Below, piece by piece: positions 19,147-28,795 of a stretch of DNA of 64,000 nt. Under the pieces are notes generated by a model. That model had not been told where the DNA came from, did not search any database, and saw only the letters and a program-made list of their open reading frames with translations. The DNA lies in NCBI RefSeq assembly GCF_002890915.1, contig NZ_POUT01000003.1, forward strand, positions 124,001-188,000, given 5' to 3'. The position numbers were made by a program, and so were the translations under genes. The first letter of the stretch is position 1; each line of letters begins with the position of its first letter. Source of the stretch: Stutzerimonas stutzeri (GTDB lineage: Bacteria; Pseudomonadota; Gammaproteobacteria; Pseudomonadales; Pseudomonadaceae).

Positions 19147-19554
19147 GATGTATCTCCTACTCAGGTGTCGAGGATTGATGCGGCCAGCTGGGAAGGCGAT
19201 CCGCGGTGATTCCGGCGACGCCGGCGAGCAGGGTGCAATGCGTGCGTCCTGCCCGTTACCGTTGTCGTTCCCTTCGCTCGCTACATTCTTTGCGCATCTC
19301 TGGCCGTTCACGGTCGGCCGAACTGGCAGACTGAAGCCTTCCGCTCCATGCCTGCGAGCCAGCGATCATAGCACCCGACCTGCGGCAAAACCACGCGGCA
19401 ACTGTGTGGAAAAGCGGGTTCCAGGGCCTTCGCCGCTTGCCGGCTGCGGGTCGCAGACAACTGGCTGCGCCTTGCGTGGACCCGTCTTGCGACGTGGCGT
19501 TCCTTGGTCGCCCCGGAAAAGATGGTTCATTGCGTTTTCTCGGGGAGGCGAAGA
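19147..19554. other. Non-coding stretch upstream of sodB
   Basis: This 408-base interval holds the sodB promoter region on the minus strand. No clear operator, hairpin or gene was recognised before repeat element A begins at 19555. Confidence 0.5.
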
Positions 19555-20315
19555 TTGATACCGGACTGGCAAGTTTGGGTGTTGCCACCATTTGGTTTGG
19601 GCTTGCGCCTCGGTGATCAGGGCGCTTACCGAGTGTGCTGACACTTCTGGTTTCGGCCCCCCGGCCGAGTCACTTGACTCGCTTCGCTCGCCCTTCGGGC
19701 CAGCCTGCGGCTGTTACTCCGCTATGCTCCGTATCTTGTTGCTCGCCGAGAAAGTAATCAAAGAAGAAGGGCACCCGACATCCGGGTCTGTCCGCTGCGC
19801 GGCCAGACTTCCCTCCTTCCGGTGCCGCTCCGAGGGCCGTCACGATGGGACGTCCCTGTCCCATCGCTCCTCGCTCGGCGTCCCTGCCTCGCGTCCCCCT
19901 ACGCGACACCTCCACTCGGCCTCCTGACGGGAACGGAGTCCGAGTCGCCTGGAAGATCGTTGATGTTTGCTTTGGCTTGGCTTTTTCTTTCTGCACGAAC
20001 CATCAGGCGACGCCCAACGCCCCTTCAGGAGGGTGAGCGGAATCGTTGCGTAAGGGGTTGAGCCGCAGGGATGCGGCGAAAGGCTTAAAGGGCCAAGGAT
20101 GGCCCTTGTAAGCCGACCCCTGAAGCGGCGATGGAGCGAACGAACCCCGGCGCAGCCGGGGCCGGATGCAGGGGCAAGACTTTTTGGTTCCTTTTGGGGC
20201 GACTGCCAAAAGGAACTCGCCCAGCAGGGCGAAACCAATCTCTCAAGCAGCTCGTTAATCGCCCATGAAAGCGAAACTTTCTTCAACACACCCAATCTTG
20301 CCAGTCCGGTATCAA
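19555..20315. repeat. Large inverted-dimer repeat element A, copy 2
   Basis: A 761 bp copy bounded by inverted ends with TTGATACCGGACTGGCAA on the left and its complement on the right. The right-arm hairpin has an 11 bp stem GTTCCTTTTGG/CCAAAAGGAAC (20187-20216), differing in sequence but not pairing from copy 1. The hairpin following it is AAGGGCC/GGCCCTT, while the left arm has CGATGGGAC/GTCCCATCG. The left GAGTC-flanked hairpin is disrupted by about 58 extra bases near 19677-19735. The element lies between sodB (upstream side) and the argO stop codon. Confidence 0.85.
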
Positions 20316-20351
20316 GCAGCCTGTCCCCCATGAAAATGGCGACGGCTCGCC

Positions 20352-20957
20352 TCAGCCGGCGATCAGCTGCGCGGCAATGGCGAACATCATCGCCGCGACG
20401 CCGAGGTCGATCAGGCGCCAGGTCAGCGGCCGCGCCAGCCAGGGCGCCAGCCAGGCACCGCCGAGCGCCAGTGCCAGGAACCACAGGGTCGAGGCGCTGG
20501 CGGCGCCGAGGGTGTAGGCGCCCGGCTCCGGTTGCTGCGCCCCGAGCGAGCCGATCAGCACCACCGTGTCGAGGTAGACATGCGGGTTGAGCAGGGTCAC
20601 CGCCAAGGCCGCGAGCAGCACGGCGCGGCGCGAGCGTGGCGCGGCGTTGCCGCCTTGCAGGCTCTGCGGCCGGGCGGCGCGCCGGAGCGCGAGCACGCCG
20701 TACCAGAGCAGAAACGCCGCGCCGCCCCAGCGGGTGACTTCCAGCAGCAACGGGTTGCTCGCCAGCACGGCGGCCAGGCCGAAGACGCCGAGACTGACCA
20801 GCAGCACGTCGCAGAGGATGCACAGGGCCGCGACCGGCAGATGGTGCTCGCGGCGCAGGCTCTGGGCGAGGACGAAGGCGTTCTGCGCACCGATGGCCAT
20901 GATCAGGCCAGCCGCCACCAGAAGTCCGTTGATATAGCTTTGCCAGATGGCCGTCAT
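20352..20957 (-). CDS. argO: ArgO-type LysE family amino acid exporter
   Basis: A 201-residue inner-membrane protein with about six hydrophobic helices. The LysE-family signature is visible near the N-terminus (GLIMAIGAQNAFVLAQSLRREH) and the conserved NPHVYLDTVVLIG follows at about 123-135. LysE/ArgO members export arginine, lysine or toxic analogues such as canavanine. The gene is divergent from argP with 98 bases between start codons, the usual arrangement in which ArgP activates argO; this supports the specific assignment over a generic LysE. The substrate is inferred from family and context. A repeat element begins 36 bases past the stop. Confidence 0.9.
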   Translation of the reverse strand: MTAIWQSYINGLLVAAGLIMAIGAQNAFVLAQSLRREHHLPVAALCILCDVLLVSLGVFGLAAVLASNPLLLEVTRWGGAAFLLWYGVLALRRAARPQSLQGGNAAPRSRRAVLLAALAVTLLNPHVYLDTVVLIGSLGAQQPEPGAYTLGAASASTLWFLALALGGAWLAPWLARPLTWRLIDLGVAAMMFAIAAQLIAG

Positions 20958-21055
20958 GTCCGCTCGCCTTGTGTCGTATTTGCAATGCTGGCGAGTCTGG
21001 GGGCTGCTGCGTTATAAGAGAAACGAATCTTGGTTAACTGGCATTAGGAAAACTG

Positions 21056-21946
21056 ATGTTCGATTACAAACTGCTGGCGGCGCTTGCCGCGGTCGTCGAG
21101 CAGGCCGGCTTCGAGCGCGCGGCGCAGACGCTGGGGCTCTCGCAATCGGCGGTGTCGCAGCGGGTCAAGCTGCTCGAGGCGCGTGTCGGCCAGCCGGTCC
21201 TGCTGCGGGGTACACCGCCCCGGCCAACCGCGCTGGGCCAGCGCCTGCTCAATCATGTGCAGCAGGTGCGCCTGCTCGAACGCGACCTGCAGGGCCAGGT
21301 GCCGGCGCTGGACGACAATCGCCTGCCGGAGCGCCTGCGCATCGCCTTGAACGCGGACAGTCTGGCGACCTGGTGGGCTGGTGCGGTGGCGCCGTTCTGC
21401 GCCGACCATCGGGTACTGCTCGAGCACGTGGTGGAGGACCAGGCGGTCGGCCTCAAGCGCATGCGCGCCGGGGAAGTGGCGGGCTGCGTCTGCGCCGCCG
21501 AGCGGCCAGTGGCGGGGGCGCGCAGCCAGTACCTGGGGGCGATGCGCTACCGCGCGCTGGCGAGCCCGGCCTTCATCGAGCGATACCTGCCGCGGCAGGC
21601 GGCGGCCGAGGATCTGGCGCGGGTGCCGGCCATCGTCTTCGGGCCGGACGACCGTCTGCAGCATCGCTACATGGCCGCGGTCGGGGGTACCGAGACGTTC
21701 GTCCATCACCTGTGCCCCTCATCCGAGGGCTTCGTGCGCATGCTGCAGAGCGGTCTCGGCTGGGGGCTGGTGCCGCAATTGCAGGTGCGCGGCGAACTCG
21801 CGCGCGGCGAACTGGTCGATGTGCTGTCGGGACCGCCTATCGATGTGCCGCTCTACTGGCACCACTGGCGTAACGGTGGCGCGTTGCTGGACGAACTGAC
21901 CCGGCATCTGGTGCGTTGCGCCGGGGTCTGGCTGGTGGCCGAATGA
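21056..21946 (+). CDS. argP: LysR-type regulator ArgP (IciA)
   Basis: A 296-residue LysR-family transcription regulator with an N-terminal winged helix-turn-helix (FERAAQTLGLSQSAVSQRVKLLE, residues 19-41) and a two-lobed effector domain. The start MFDYKLLAALAAVVE and the DNA-recognition helix match ArgP, which senses lysine and arginine and activates the divergent exporter gene. The C-terminal VPLYWHHWR is also typical of this subfamily. The ATG at 21056 has TTAGGAA upstream. The shared 98-base region with argO should carry its operator, but I could not define a site with confidence. Confidence 0.93.
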   Translation: MFDYKLLAALAAVVEQAGFERAAQTLGLSQSAVSQRVKLLEARVGQPVLLRGTPPRPTALGQRLLNHVQQVRLLERDLQGQVPALDDNRLPERLRIALNADSLATWWAGAVAPFCADHRVLLEHVVEDQAVGLKRMRAGEVAGCVCAAERPVAGARSQYLGAMRYRALASPAFIERYLPRQAAAEDLARVPAIVFGPDDRLQHRYMAAVGGTETFVHHLCPSSEGFVRMLQSGLGWGLVPQLQVRGELARGELVDVLSGPPIDVPLYWHHWRNGGALLDELTRHLVRCAGVWLVAE

Positions 21947-21965
21947 ACGACTGCCCGCGCAGGCC

Positions 21966-22241
21966 TCAGGCGAGTACCCGCTGGCCTCGATAGATCCGCA
22001 CGCTGGGCCCGCTGTTGGCGCTACTGCGCGGCGGGGAAGGCGGCGGTTCGGGGATCTGGTCGCTGAAGGCGGCGAGCTGGCGGCCCAGGTCGCGGGTCAG
22101 CTCGTCGTTGGAGCGCATGCAGCCGGCAAGCATTGCCGTGATGGCGTCCGGCTGGTTGAGGTGGATGTCCAGTTGCTGTTCATCGCGAAGTCTGCGACGC
22201 AGGCTGCGCATGCAGTCGATAACCGCCTTGTTCAGCTCCAT
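21966..22241 (-). CDS. Conserved small protein, function unknown
   Basis: A 91-residue soluble protein starting at the ATG preceded by GAGGAA at good spacing. The N-terminal half is helical and charged (MELNKAVIDCMRSLRRRLRDEQ, then LHLNQPDAITAMLAGCMRS), and the C-terminal half is Pro/Ser-rich (PEPPPSPPRSSA), likely disordered. Two Cys are present. I do not recognise a domain. It is convergent with argP, only 19 bases between stops. A recalled hypothetical gene sits at the same place in P. aeruginosa, which supports it being real. Confidence 0.7.
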   Translation of the reverse strand: MELNKAVIDCMRSLRRRLRDEQQLDIHLNQPDAITAMLAGCMRSNDELTRDLGRQLAAFSDQIPEPPPSPPRSSANSGPSVRIYRGQRVLA

Positions 22242-22602
22242 GAAGTATTCCTCGATTGCCCTTAGGGCCCAACATCCCTGTTGGAAATGTCTATCCGTTG
22301 GCGGAACCAACTTAGCAAGGGATGTACCAAGTCCGCGCTGAGCGGCATTCCGCCTGCGGGAATGGCGGCCGAGGCGGCCGATTGCCGCGGCGTGCAGCCC
22401 GGCTGCCCGGCATGGCAGGGGGCGATGCCGGCATGTCCGGTTCGCCTCCCGCGGCAGGAAAAAGTGCACCGCAATGCGCGATCCAGGCGGCGCGCTGCTC
22501 TAGCCCGGTGCATCCGGCCGGGCAGGCGATCGCCGCTGATGCCCGTCATTCGAATCGTTATACTGCGCGTTGTTTCTTGCTCCGCGCCATTGAAGGTAAA
22601 CC
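22242..22602. other. Intergenic region with divergent promoters
   Basis: This 361-base gap separates two divergent genes. A possible minus-10 hexamer TATACT occurs near 22558, about 40 bases before the next start codon. Nothing else was recognised. Confidence 0.4.
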
Positions 22603-23496
22603 ATGCGCAACGATGCTCACGACGAACTGGAAAACATCCCCAGCCTGACCGCAGGTCGCGACCGTGTGGAGCCCTACCCGGCACCGGATCTCGAGCCGTT
22701 GCCCAGGGGCGCGGCCGAGCGGGACGACGATGGCCGCTCCCGGCAGAAGCGCCGCCCCGGCAGCGGCGGCAAGGCGAGCACGGCCCCGCTGTGGGTGATG
22801 GTGCTGGCGCTGCTGATCAGCCTCGGCGCGCTGGGCTGGTGGAGCTATCAGAAGATCGCCATGCTGGAAATGCAGCTGGTCGCCACCCAGGAAAGCTTCG
22901 CGCGCATCAGCGAGGATGCTGCCGGGCAACTGCAGGATATTTCCGGCAAGGTGGTGGCGAACGAATCCAACGTGACCACCGAAAGCGAGGCGGTGAAGCT
23001 GCGGATCAAGCAGCTGGAGCAGCAGGCCACGGAACTCGCCCGCAAGCAGCAGGCCTTCGCCACCGAGCAGCAGAGCCTGGCCGGCCGGCAGGGCAACCAG
23101 GACCGCAGCCTGGAAGACCATGGCAAACGCCTGGAGCGCCTGGGCGCCGACCTGCAGGGGCAACAGGGCGCCGCCGCGACCCTGGCCGACAACCTCAAGG
23201 CGCTGGGCAGCGAACAGGCAGCGCTGAAGTCCGCGCTGGACGAGCAGGGCAAGCTGGCCGGGCGGGTCGACAGCTTGAGCAAGGACGTTGCGGCGCTCAA
23301 GCAGGGCGGCAACCAGAGCCAGGCGATCAGCCGTCTCGAGCAGGACATCCTGGTCCTGCGCAGCGAACTGGACAACCGCCCGGCGCCGAGCAGCAATACC
23401 GCGGAATTCGATTCCTTCCGCGCCCAGGTCACCCGCACCATCAATGCCATGCAGGGGCAGATCGCCAACCTGCAGGGGCAGATCGACGCGCGCTAG
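22603..23496 (+). CDS. Membrane-anchored coiled-coil protein, function unknown
   Basis: A 297-residue protein with a polar, Pro/Arg-rich cytoplasmic N-terminus (1-60), one membrane helix (about 62-82, LWVMVLALLISLGALGWWSY) and a long coiled-coil C-terminal part rich in Gln, Leu, Glu and Lys. Heptad-like stretches include RIKQLEQQATELARKQQ and LSKDVAALKQGG. Predicted topology is N-in with the coiled coil in the periplasm. It resembles uncharacterised ATPase-annotated Pseudomonas proteins that lack any nucleotide-binding motif; none is visible here. The ATG has AAGG seven bases upstream. It is convergent with estA. A structural or envelope-tethering role is only a guess. Confidence 0.8.
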   Translation: MRNDAHDELENIPSLTAGRDRVEPYPAPDLEPLPRGAAERDDDGRSRQKRRPGSGGKASTAPLWVMVLALLISLGALGWWSYQKIAMLEMQLVATQESFARISEDAAGQLQDISGKVVANESNVTTESEAVKLRIKQLEQQATELARKQQAFATEQQSLAGRQGNQDRSLEDHGKRLERLGADLQGQQGAAATLADNLKALGSEQAALKSALDEQGKLAGRVDSLSKDVAALKQGGNQSQAISRLEQDILVLRSELDNRPAPSSNTAEFDSFRAQVTRTINAMQGQIANLQGQIDAR

Positions 23497-23568
23497 AACG
23501 CGCAAGGCGCGCTTGGCAAGGGCCGCTGGGACAATCCGCGCCAGCGGCCCGAGTGACGCCATTCCCCG

Positions 23569-25494
23569 CTACAGGTCCCAGGCCAGGGACAGGCCGAGCC
23601 CGTGGTCGCGGTTGTCGGTGCCCTGGTAGTGATAGTTGGCGCGCACCGCCAGCCCCGGCGCCAGTTGGTGCGCCAGGCCGACGCTGAAGCGTGTCTGGTC
23701 GCCGGTCGGGACCGCTCCCGGCAGCTCGAAGCTGTTGCCCGGCACGCTGTTGAGGGACATGCGCAGGTCCTCGCGTTCGTCGTCCTCACGCTCCACTTCC
23801 CGCGCCACCTCGCCGAATAGCCGCGTGCGCTCGCTCAGCGCGTAGTCGCCGAACAGGCCGAGCGACAGGCGCAACGAGTCGAGCTCCTGGTCGTGGTAGG
23901 TCAGCGCCGTGGAGCGTGCGCCCTTCTCGCTGTAGCCGTCGACCTCGACCTTCTGGTAGCTGGCACCGATGAAGGGGCCGAACTGCAGCCGCTCGCCCAC
24001 CTGCATCAGGTTGAAGCCGGTCTTTGCCGCGACGCCCCAGAGCGTGCCTTCGGTATCGCCCTTTTCCGCGCGCTCGGTGATGCCGAGGGCGAACGTGCGC
24101 TTGAGGTCGTGATAGTCCAGGTAACCGGCGCTGAGGCTGATGTCGGCGAACAGGCGCTGCTGCTCGTAGCGGGCGAAAGCCGTGGCCAGGTAACTGCGCA
24201 TCTCGTACTCGGAGTCGGCCCGTCCCAGTTCCAGCGTGTTTTCCGCCAGGCCGAGGCTGAGCCCGGCCAGCCAGGCCTCGCTGATCCGCCGGGTGGCGCC
24301 CACCGCCAGGCTCGGGCTGTGGCCGTCGCCGCCACCGTAGCCGTCGTACTCGGGGCGCCGGTAGCCGCCCTGGACGAAGGCACGCCAGCTGCCGATCTCC
24401 TGCCAGTTGCCGCGCTGGGCCGCTAGTTCGTCGTCGAGCTGGCGCAGGTGCGCGCGCAATGCGGAGCGTCCCATTTCCGGCAGCAGCGAGATTTCCCAGG
24501 GCGCGGAGAGGATCGAATACATGTAGTCGGCGCTGATCTGGTGGACTGCGGTGGTCGGGTGCACGCCGTCGTTGAACAGCAGCTGGCTCGGGTCCGGGGT
24601 GGCGCTGTTGATGCCGTAGGTCGGGTCTTCCAGGCAGTCGGGCGCGGCGGCATCCGGGCCGGGATCGAAGCACACCGAGGTCTGCGGCACGGCTGGGTCG
24701 AAACCGAAGCCGGTCAGATCGGCACGCACCTCGCTCAGCAACAGGCGGTTGTTGAGCAGCACGTAGTTGCCGCCCTGGGCCTGCAACTGGGCGGACAATT
24801 CGGCATTGAACTGGTCACTCAGGCCGTTGAGCATCGCGCCCAGGCCCGGCAGGCTGTTGCCCAGCGGCGTGGTGCCGACGTCCGGCAGGTCCGAGATGAC
24901 GATATAGCGCGCACCGGCCGCCTGCAGCGCCGCCACGGCCGCCACCATGTTGCCCGCCGCCTGGGCCATGGTGACCGGGTTGCTGGCGAGCTGGAAGATA
25001 TCGTTGGCGCCGCCGTTCAGGTAGAAGAGGGCATTCGGGTCGACCCTGGGGTTCTCCACCAGGTAGCCGGGGCGTGTGCGGCTGAAGCCGGGCACGGTCG
25101 AGGTGCCGGTCAGCGAATCGAGAATCTGGTCGGAGCGGTAACCGCCGACTGCGTAGTTGGTGCCGTCCGGATTGCCGGTCAGCGGCTCGGGCAGGACCGG
25201 TGTCGATGGCAGCGACTGCAGCCCCAGCTGGCTGGCGAGCAGCTGCGTGGCCACCTGGCCGGCATATTCCACATTGCCGGCGGCATAGGTCGGGCCGGTA
25301 CGGTTGGTGAAGCGCAGGCCGCCGGTGGGTGTGCCGTTGGCAAGCGGACTGAACTGGTCGGGGTAGTTGCCGGCATCGCTCAGCGAGTCGCCGAAATTGA
25401 CGAACTGGCTGAACGGGCCGGAGTCGGCGGTGGCCATGGCGGGGGCGCAGGCGAGCAGCATGACTGCCGCAAGCGGCTTGAGAGCGCTTTGCAC
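23569..25494 (-). CDS. estA: Autotransporter GDSL esterase EstA
   Basis: Outer-membrane-anchored lipase/esterase of 641 residues. A signal peptide (1-24) is followed by a GDSL-family esterase domain: FVNFGDSLSDAGN carries the catalytic Ser37, LNGGANDIF is block III with the oxyanion Asn, and DGVHPTTAVH near residue 319 carries the catalytic Asp and His. The C-terminal part (about 370-641) is the autotransporter beta-barrel. In P. aeruginosa EstA affects rhamnolipid production and motility. The start codon is GTG with GGAGATACCC directly before it. The gene is divergent from the diguanylate cyclase gene and appears to be single. Confidence 0.95.
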   Translation of the reverse strand: MQSALKPLAAVMLLACAPAMATADSGPFSQFVNFGDSLSDAGNYPDQFSPLANGTPTGGLRFTNRTGPTYAAGNVEYAGQVATQLLASQLGLQSLPSTPVLPEPLTGNPDGTNYAVGGYRSDQILDSLTGTSTVPGFSRTRPGYLVENPRVDPNALFYLNGGANDIFQLASNPVTMAQAAGNMVAAVAALQAAGARYIVISDLPDVGTTPLGNSLPGLGAMLNGLSDQFNAELSAQLQAQGGNYVLLNNRLLLSEVRADLTGFGFDPAVPQTSVCFDPGPDAAAPDCLEDPTYGINSATPDPSQLLFNDGVHPTTAVHQISADYMYSILSAPWEISLLPEMGRSALRAHLRQLDDELAAQRGNWQEIGSWRAFVQGGYRRPEYDGYGGGDGHSPSLAVGATRRISEAWLAGLSLGLAENTLELGRADSEYEMRSYLATAFARYEQQRLFADISLSAGYLDYHDLKRTFALGITERAEKGDTEGTLWGVAAKTGFNLMQVGERLQFGPFIGASYQKVEVDGYSEKGARSTALTYHDQELDSLRLSLGLFGDYALSERTRLFGEVAREVEREDDEREDLRMSLNSVPGNSFELPGAVPTGDQTRFSVGLAHQLAPGLAVRANYHYQGTDNRDHGLGLSLAWDL

Positions 25495-25925
25495 GGGTAT
25501 CTCCTTATTGTTGTTCTTGTGGATACGTCGCCTGCTCGGGCGACTCGGCCACGCTAGCGGCTGCCGTCCAGGTTCATAAGCCCTCGAAAGGGCGATTTCT
25601 CCAGCGCGAGGCCGCTCGCTCTTAAGTATGAGTGGCGCCTTGCTTCGACCGCGCCGCGGGTTGGATGTGCGAGCCGCGGCGAAGCATTTTGTTACCTATC
25701 CGTTCAGATAGGGGGTGTTCCTTGTCCTGGCTCAACAGTCGTAGCCATATGGCTGATTAGTATCGCTCGCGCTGACTTTCGCGCCGTCGGCCGCGGCGCG
25801 GAACCGGGACGACTCTTTGCCTTGCCTTGAAACGGATTTGAAGTGCCCAGCCATCGGCAGCTGCGCTTGCAGGCTGCATGTCGCTGTGCGAAGAACCAAT
25901 CCCTCATCGAGTGGACAACAATAAA
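25495..25925. other. Divergent promoter region, estA and cyclase gene
   Basis: A 431-base gap between two divergent genes. It contains the estA ribosome binding site at its left edge. No hairpin with a T-run, operator or gene was recognised. An in-frame ATG at 25878 could extend the cyclase by 16 residues, but without a clear ribosome binding site. Confidence 0.4.
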
Positions 25926-27113
25926 ATGCCATCGCTCATCGATCTGCTGCGCAACCGATTGACCACGCTGCTGCCCAGCGAGCTCAAGCCCAACGAGTTG
26001 CGCCACCTGCTGGCGCCCCGGCGTCATTCCCTGCTGCTGTGCCAACGCCGCGCGACGCTGATCGTCAATCGCGTACGGCTGTTCGCCTTCCTCTTCGCAG
26101 TGCTGACCCCGCTGTGGAGCCTGATCGATCTGATGGTCTTCGAGACGCCGTTGTGGCTGGCGCTGGCCGGGTTCCGGATGATGGCCTGCCTGGCATTCGC
26201 CTGCCTGCTGCTGTTCTACCGGCCGAGCGGCAACCTGCTGGACGCCTATCGGGCCATCGCGATCCTGTTCGCCATCCCGACCATCTTCTACATCGCCTCG
26301 CACACCTTGCTCGGCAGCTACCAGCTGGCGCAATTTTCCGCGGTGGTCGGTGCCGGCTACGCCTTCCTGCCGTTCGTGCTGATGGCGGGGCTGACCATCT
26401 TCCCGCTGACGCTGGTGGAAAACCTGGTGCTGGCCTGCCTGCTGTTGCTGGCGCAGGCGCTGGCCGGCTATCTGAGCTGGGCGACCCTGAACTGGCCGTC
26501 GTTCGCCGGCGCCTTCTGGCTGCTGATCCTGATCGCCGGCGTCGCCAGCCTGGCCAGCATGAGCCAGCTGGCATTCATGATCGCTCTGGTGCGCCAGGCC
26601 ATCCGCGACCCGCTCACCGGCATATTCTCCCGTGGCAGCGGCGAGGAAATCCTCCGCCTGCAATGGGACTCGGCGCAGCGCAACGATGGCGCGCTGGCGC
26701 TGGCATTCATCGATCTCGATCACTTCAAGTCGATCAACGACAGCCATGGCCACGAAGCCGGTGACCGTGTGCTGCGCGAGGCCGCCGGCCGCCTGGTGGG
26801 CACCCTGCGCGGCTCGGACAGCCTGCTGCGCTGGGGCGGCGAGGAATTCCTGCTGATCATGCCGGACACCGACATGGCGCAGGCGCACCAGGCGCTGCAG
26901 CGTATCGTCGGTCAGGGGCTGGGCATGCGCCCGGACGGCATGGCGCTGACCGCCAGCATAGGCCTGGCGGAGCGTCGCGCCGACCAGACCGGCGACTTCC
27001 GCGAACTGCTCGAACTGGCCGACCAGCGCATGTATAGGGCCAAGACCGAAGGCCGCAATCGCCTGTGCGCGGCTTCGAACGGCGAGCACGCCGAGAGCCG
27101 CGCCGATAGCTAG
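25926..27113 (+). CDS. Membrane-bound diguanylate cyclase (GGDEF)
   Basis: A 395-residue enzyme expected to make cyclic di-GMP from GTP. Five or six hydrophobic helices fill residues 45-222, followed by the GGDEF domain. The active site is GGEEF (304-308), a functional variant, and the inhibitory I-site RxxD is present five residues before it as RGSD (295-298), so product inhibition is likely. Metal and substrate residues [20 protein letters not shown] are intact. The start at 25926 (MPSLIDLL) is preferred over 25878. The stop overlaps the convergent pncB stop by three bases. What the membrane domain senses is unknown. Confidence 0.93.
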   Translation: MPSLIDLLRNRLTTLLPSELKPNELRHLLAPRRHSLLLCQRRATLIVNRVRLFAFLFAVLTPLWSLIDLMVFETPLWLALAGFRMMACLAFACLLLFYRPSGNLLDAYRAIAILFAIPTIFYIASHTLLGSYQLAQFSAVVGAGYAFLPFVLMAGLTIFPLTLVENLVLACLLLLAQALAGYLSWATLNWPSFAGAFWLLILIAGVASLASMSQLAFMIALVRQAIRDPLTGIFSRGSGEEILRLQWDSAQRNDGALALAFIDLDHFKSINDSHGHEAGDRVLREAAGRLVGTLRGSDSLLRWGGEEFLLIMPDTDMAQAHQALQRIVGQGLGMRPDGMALTASIGLAERRADQTGDFRELLELADQRMYRAKTEGRNRLCAASNGEHAESRADS

Positions 27114-28321
27114 CCGCCGGCTCGGCCGTTCAGGTCGAAGACGTGCCTGAGGTAGCTGACGAAGGCTTCGTCGCGGCACATGGTCTTGCCCGGCGAGTCG
27201 GAGATCTTCGCCACCGGCTGGCCGTTGCAGGCGGTCATCTTGATGACCATGTTGGTCGGCTCCACTCCCGGGATGTCGCAGGTCAGGCCGGTGCCGATGC
27301 CGAAACTGGCATTGCTGCGGCCGGCCAGCGCACGGTGGATGTGCAGTGCCGAGGCGAAGTCCAGGCCGTCGGAGAACACCAGCTGGCGTGTCATCGGGTC
27401 GATGCCCAGGTGCTGGTAATGCGCGATGGCCTTCTCCGCCCATTCGAGCGGGTCGCCGGAATCGTGGCGCAGGCCATCGAAGAGCTTGGCGAAGAACAGG
27501 TCGAAATCGCGCAGGAACGCGTCCATGGTGATGCAGTCAGTCAGGGCGATGCCCAGCGCGCCGCGGTACTCGCGCACCCAGCAGTCCAGCGCGGCGATCT
27601 GGCTGTCGATCAGCCGCGGGCCGAGCTGCTGGTGCGCCATGATCCATTCGTGGGCCATGGTACCCATCGGCCTGACCCCCAGGGTGCGCGCCAGGTGGAC
27701 GTTGCTGGTGCCGACGAACCGGCCGGGAAAACCCTGTTGCAGCTGCGCGACGATCATCTGCTGGACGGCGAAGGAGAACCGTCGTCGGGTGCCGAAATCC
27801 GCCAGGGTGAAGGTGGCCAGTTCCTCGGCGCTGGCCTGCTGGCGCAGCCAGGCGAATTTTTCCTCCAGCCGGTCGTGCGCCTGCTCCAGGCTGACCGTCG
27901 GGTAGCGTGCGCGGTTGCGTACCTCGCTGATGGTCGCCAGCAGCGGCACCTCGAACAGGATCACGTGGAGCCAGGGGCCGCGCAGATGGATCACCAGCTC
28001 GCCGCCTTCGACCTCCACGCGCAAGTAGCGCAGGTCGAAGCGAAACAGGCCGAGGAAGCGGATGAAGTCCGGCTGCATGTAGGGAATTCGTTCGAGGAAC
28101 GCCAGTTCGTCTGGCGTCATCCGCAGGTCGGCAAGCGCCTCGATCTGCTGGCGGATGTCGTCCAGGTAGGGCGCCAGGTTTTCCCCCGAGCGGCTACGGA
28201 AGGCCCACTCCACCTCGGCGTTGGGGTAGTGATGCAGCACCGCCTGCATCATGGTGAGCTTGTAGAAATCGGTGTCCAGCAGACTCTGGACGATCCGTTC
28301 GGAGAATGCGCTGCTGCTCAT
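27110..28321 (-). CDS. pncB: Nicotinate phosphoribosyltransferase
   Basis: NAD salvage enzyme that joins nicotinate to PRPP, with ATP hydrolysis, giving nicotinate mononucleotide. The 403 residues match the family. Recognised segments are [15 protein letters not shown] at the N-terminus, the phosphoribosyl region [12 protein letters not shown], the conserved GTSNVHLA and MAHEW (with the phosphorylated His position), GLRHDSGDP and FSDGLDF. It is convergent with and slightly overlaps the cyclase gene. An AT-rich leader region precedes it. No nadE or other NAD gene is adjacent. Confidence 0.97.
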   Translation of the reverse strand: MSSSAFSERIVQSLLDTDFYKLTMMQAVLHHYPNAEVEWAFRSRSGENLAPYLDDIRQQIEALADLRMTPDELAFLERIPYMQPDFIRFLGLFRFDLRYLRVEVEGGELVIHLRGPWLHVILFEVPLLATISEVRNRARYPTVSLEQAHDRLEEKFAWLRQQASAEELATFTLADFGTRRRFSFAVQQMIVAQLQQGFPGRFVGTSNVHLARTLGVRPMGTMAHEWIMAHQQLGPRLIDSQIAALDCWVREYRGALGIALTDCITMDAFLRDFDLFFAKLFDGLRHDSGDPLEWAEKAIAHYQHLGIDPMTRQLVFSDGLDFASALHIHRALAGRSNASFGIGTGLTCDIPGVEPTNMVIKMTACNGQPVAKISDSPGKTMCRDEAFVSYLRHVFDLNGRAGG

Positions 28322-28566
28322 CCGGCGACTCCTGGATCGAAGGTTGGCCCATGATCATACGGGAAAGTCGCCGTTGGTCGTCTACGGGCGGTGCGTTTAT
28401 CCGCCGGTAATATGTTTGCGCAGTCTGTGCTTTTATGTCGTGGCTTTTTATGTGGGCTGTTTATGCGGGCTGCCGTGAACTCTATGTTTGCCATGCATTT
28501 AATGGCGCGTCGATAGTTTTTATATGCGTTTTCATAAGTGCTCGGTAACTTTCCGTTTTTTCTTAT
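28322..28566. other. AT-rich upstream region of pncB
   Basis: This 245-base interval is clearly richer in A and T than its surroundings, with TTTTTATATGCG and CTTTTTATGTGG stretches. A 93-codon open frame on the minus strand runs through it but has unusual composition and no known features, so no gene is called. It likely holds the pncB promoter; a small RNA cannot be excluded. Confidence 0.4.
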
Positions 28567-28603
28567 ATGAAAAATAAGGGTGGGAACCGTAGTTCCCACC
28601 CCT
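28567..28603 (-). terminator. Rho-independent terminator of the KGG protein gene
   Basis: GGGTGGGAAC (28578-28587) pairs with GTTCCCACCC (28592-28601). On the minus strand the hairpin is followed by TTATTTTT. Confidence 0.92.
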
Positions 28604-28624
28604 TTCTTTTACTGCCGCCCGTAA

Positions 28625-28795
28625 TTAGCTGCTGCGGCCGCCGCCGTGGCTGCTCTGACCGCCTTTGCGGCCTGCTTCGGAGGCTTTCTCACGGTCGTTG
28701 GCGAAGTTGCCACCGCTGTTGTGGCCGCCCTTGCGGCCGGCTTCGGAAGCTTTCTCTCGATCGTTGGCGAAGTTGCCGGGGTTGTTGCTTGCCAT
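28625..28795 (-). CDS. KGG-repeat small stress-induced protein
   Basis: A 56-residue, strongly hydrophilic protein made of two near-identical 18-residue units, GNFANDREKASEAGRKGG, spaced 22 residues apart, then a Gly/Ser tail. This is the KGG domain found in general-stress and conidiation-type proteins such as GsiB and YciG; the proteins are thought to behave like intrinsically disordered hydrophilins, with no known enzymatic role. The ATG at 28795 has GGAGAAAAAG upstream and a strong terminator lies 21 bases past the stop, so this is a complete, independently terminated gene. Confidence 0.93.
   Translation of the reverse strand: MASNNPGNFANDREKASEAGRKGGHNSGGNFANDREKASEAGRKGGQSSHGGGRSS

Noticed and set aside
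28318..28599. A 93-codon minus-strand frame in the AT-rich region before pncB
   Set aside because: It overlaps both the pncB start and the KGG terminator, has no ribosome binding site or similarity that I can recognise, and is best left uncalled.
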